A DNA stretch of 7,948 bases from Nitrososphaerota archaeon (GTDB lineage Archaea; Thermoproteota; Bathyarchaeia; Bathyarchaeales; Bathycorpusculaceae). The stretch spans positions 1 through 7,948 of the forward strand of contig JAIRJY010000088.1 of the NCBI GenBank assembly GCA_031260365.1. Direction: 5' to 3'. The notes beneath the pieces are model-generated. The model saw only the letters and a list, made by a program, of their open reading frames with translations, had not been told where the DNA came from and searched no databases. A program made the translations under genes and the position numbers. Of the stretch, positions 7,386-7,948 are shown in pieces; the stretch's first letter is position 1, and every line of letters begins with the position of its first letter.

Positions 7386-7390
7386 TCACC
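7386..7390 (-). promoter_or_regulatory. Ribosome binding site of the SAM methyltransferase
   Basis: GGTGA lies ten bases before the ATG at 7375, in the 19-base gap after the zinc-ribbon stop codon. Confidence 0.55.
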
Positions 7391-7394
7391 AAAA

Positions 7395-7562
7395 TTATTT
7401 GTTTACTGGTTTTACTTCAATATTTAATGGCAAAAATGACAGTTTTCTATCACATTTTGGACAAGTACAGTCATATTGCTGAATGATTTCATCAGGAGAA
7501 ATAAAGTCGACTCCTTCATACAAAACGTAACTGCAATTATGGCAGATAACACGTTGTGGCAT
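7395..7562 (-). CDS. Small zinc-ribbon protein of unknown function
   Basis: An ATG at 7562 opens a 55-residue frame beginning MPQRVICHNCSYVLYEG and ending IEVKPVNK with TAA. Five cysteines form a zinc-ribbon layout: C7-x2-C10 (VICHNC), then C32-x-C34-x2-C37 (DCTCPKC). The knuckles are joined by a segment containing GVDFISPDEIIQQY. Such stand-alone ribbons are common in archaea and may bind nucleic acid or a protein partner; no specific role can be named. GAGG lies six bases before the ATG, and a TATA-like element lies further upstream. It is the first gene of the minus-strand run and is tightly linked to the methyltransferase. The codon-periodic frame, the good ribosome site and the cysteine pattern make it a real gene despite its size. 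Confidence 0.8.
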   Translation of the reverse strand: MPQRVICHNCSYVLYEGVDFISPDEIIQQYDCTCPKCDRKLSFLPLNIEVKPVNK

Positions 7563-7568
7563 TCTTAA

Positions 7569-7572
7569 CCTC
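7569..7572 (-). promoter_or_regulatory. Ribosome binding site of the zinc-ribbon gene
   Basis: GAGG (within TTGAGGTTA) lies six bases before the ATG at 7562 on the minus strand. Confidence 0.55.
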
Positions 7573-7591
7573 AAGTAATAATTAGTTGTGG

Positions 7592-7606
7592 TTATAATAT
7601 TTATTA
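7592..7606 (-). promoter_or_regulatory. Candidate TATA box of the zinc-ribbon/methyltransferase unit
   Basis: On the minus strand AATAAATATTATAA is centred near 7600. A start about 27 bases on, near 7573, gives a leader of only about ten bases that still includes the GAGG site. The IS left end lies only some 35-45 bases further upstream. Confidence 0.45.
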
Positions 7607-7660
7607 ATTGTCTAAAACAGGGTTTTGGGATAAATACTAGACTTGTTCGGAAATTAAGTG

Positions 7661-7671
7661 TTTTTAAATAG
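7661..7671 (+). promoter_or_regulatory. Candidate TATA box of the transposase gene
   Basis: TTTTTAAATAG would place transcription start near 7692, about 17 bases before the GTG at 7709. GGTG at 7696-7699 lies nine bases before that GTG and could serve as the ribosome site. Confidence 0.35.
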
Positions 7672-7708
7672 TTCTACTGTGTGATAAGAGTGTATGGTGT
7701 AATGTGTT

Positions 7709-7948
7709 GTGGGGAAATATGAAAAAGCAGTGGGGTTAAAGGATTCTGAGTTCAAGTTGTTGATGGGTGTTACTAAGGTAACTGCAAAAGAAATGATTGT
7801 GTTGCTTGAAGAAGCAATATTTGGCTAAACATTGTCGAAGGGGGCGTCATTCAAAGTTGTCAGTTGAAGATATGTTAACTATGGCGTTTGAGTATTGGCG
7901 TCAGTATCCGACGTTTTTTGAGTTGGGTTTTGAATATGGTGTTGCAAA
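7709..7948 (+). pseudogene. IS5-family transposase, N-terminal part, frame-broken and cut by window edge
   Basis: A GTG at 7709 opens a frame beginning MGKYEKAVGLKDSEFKLLMG and continuing VTKVTAKEMIVLLEEAIFG to a TAA at 7826. The family-like sequence then continues in the +1 frame from GCT at 7824: AKHCRRGRHSKLSVEDM, then LTMAFEYWRQYPTFFELGFEYG to the edge. Together these match the N-terminal helix-turn-helix region (HTH of DDE endonucleases, PF13613 type) of IS5-group transposases, in which a basic G-R-x-S-K-L-S-x-E-D segment precedes L-E-Y-W-R. The catalytic DDE domain would be further right. The simplest reading is a one-base change around 7821-7826. Some IS5 relatives use programmed frameshifting, but no clear slippery run is visible here. 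Confidence 0.68.

Larger units (their letters stand above)
7641..7948 (+). mobile_element. Left part of an IS5-type insertion sequence (partial)
   Basis: The encoded protein is the N-terminal part of an IS5-like (ISL2/IS427-type) DDE transposase. The left boundary is estimated: ACTTGTTCGGAAATTAAG from 7641 looks like the terminal repeats of this group, and the CTAG just before it (7637-7640) would suit an IS5-type target duplication. The right end is outside the window, so neither the inverted repeat nor the duplication can be confirmed. Confidence 0.5.

Noticed and set aside
7719..7739. ATG frame MKKQWG as the transposase start
   Set aside because: It stops after six codons. The family-like sequence KYEKAVGLKDSEFK is in another frame, which opens at the GTG at 7709.
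1..7948. CRISPR array, toxin-antitoxin pair or defence system
   Set aside because: There are no regularly spaced repeats, and every gene seen fits replication, RNA modification, N-glycosylation or transposition.

Overview
The window is AT-rich archaeal DNA. The evidence is a family B DNA polymerase that closely resembles, from memory, crenarchaeal PolB1 (Dpo1 of Sulfolobus); an archaeal N-glycosylation pair (an AglB/STT3 oligosaccharyltransferase and a GlcNAc-1-phosphate-transferase-like membrane enzyme); TATA-type promoter elements; and GGTGA/GAGG ribosome binding sites with several GTG starts. The mixture points to the TACK group, and a Bathyarchaeia-like lineage is my best guess, but no rRNA or other decisive marker is present.

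Layout from left to right: (1) bases 1-359, minus strand, the 5' part of an RsmB/NOP2-type RNA cytosine methyltransferase, cut by the window edge; (2) bases 360-667, a divergent intergenic region with promoters facing both ways; (3) bases 668-3421, plus strand, an intact replicative-type DNA polymerase B with all exonuclease and polymerase motifs; (4) bases 3418-7562, minus strand, a run of four co-directional genes read from right to left: a 55-residue zinc-ribbon protein, a class I SAM methyltransferase, AglB, and a short MraY/WecA/ALG7-family transferase whose 3' end overlaps the polymerase 3' end by four bases; (5) bases 7563-7948, the promoter of that run followed by the left part of an IS5-type insertion sequence whose transposase frame is broken.

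The minus-strand run holds enzymes for what look like the first step of N-glycan assembly (sugar-1-phosphate transfer to a polyprenyl lipid) and the last step (transfer of the lipid-linked glycan to Asn), with a methyltransferase that might modify the glycan or lipid. The zinc-ribbon and methyltransferase genes are 19 bases apart and very likely share a transcript. aglB has its own promoter-like element and a strong ribosome binding site, and the transferase gene follows it by about 34 bases.

I did not find a clearly new biological system. The points most worth checking are the transferase that lacks the family's first membrane helix and has Asn where the family usually has a catalytic Asp, PCNA-binding-like motifs at both ends of the polymerase, the near-palindromic convergent gene ends, and the frame-broken transposase next to the glycosylation genes.
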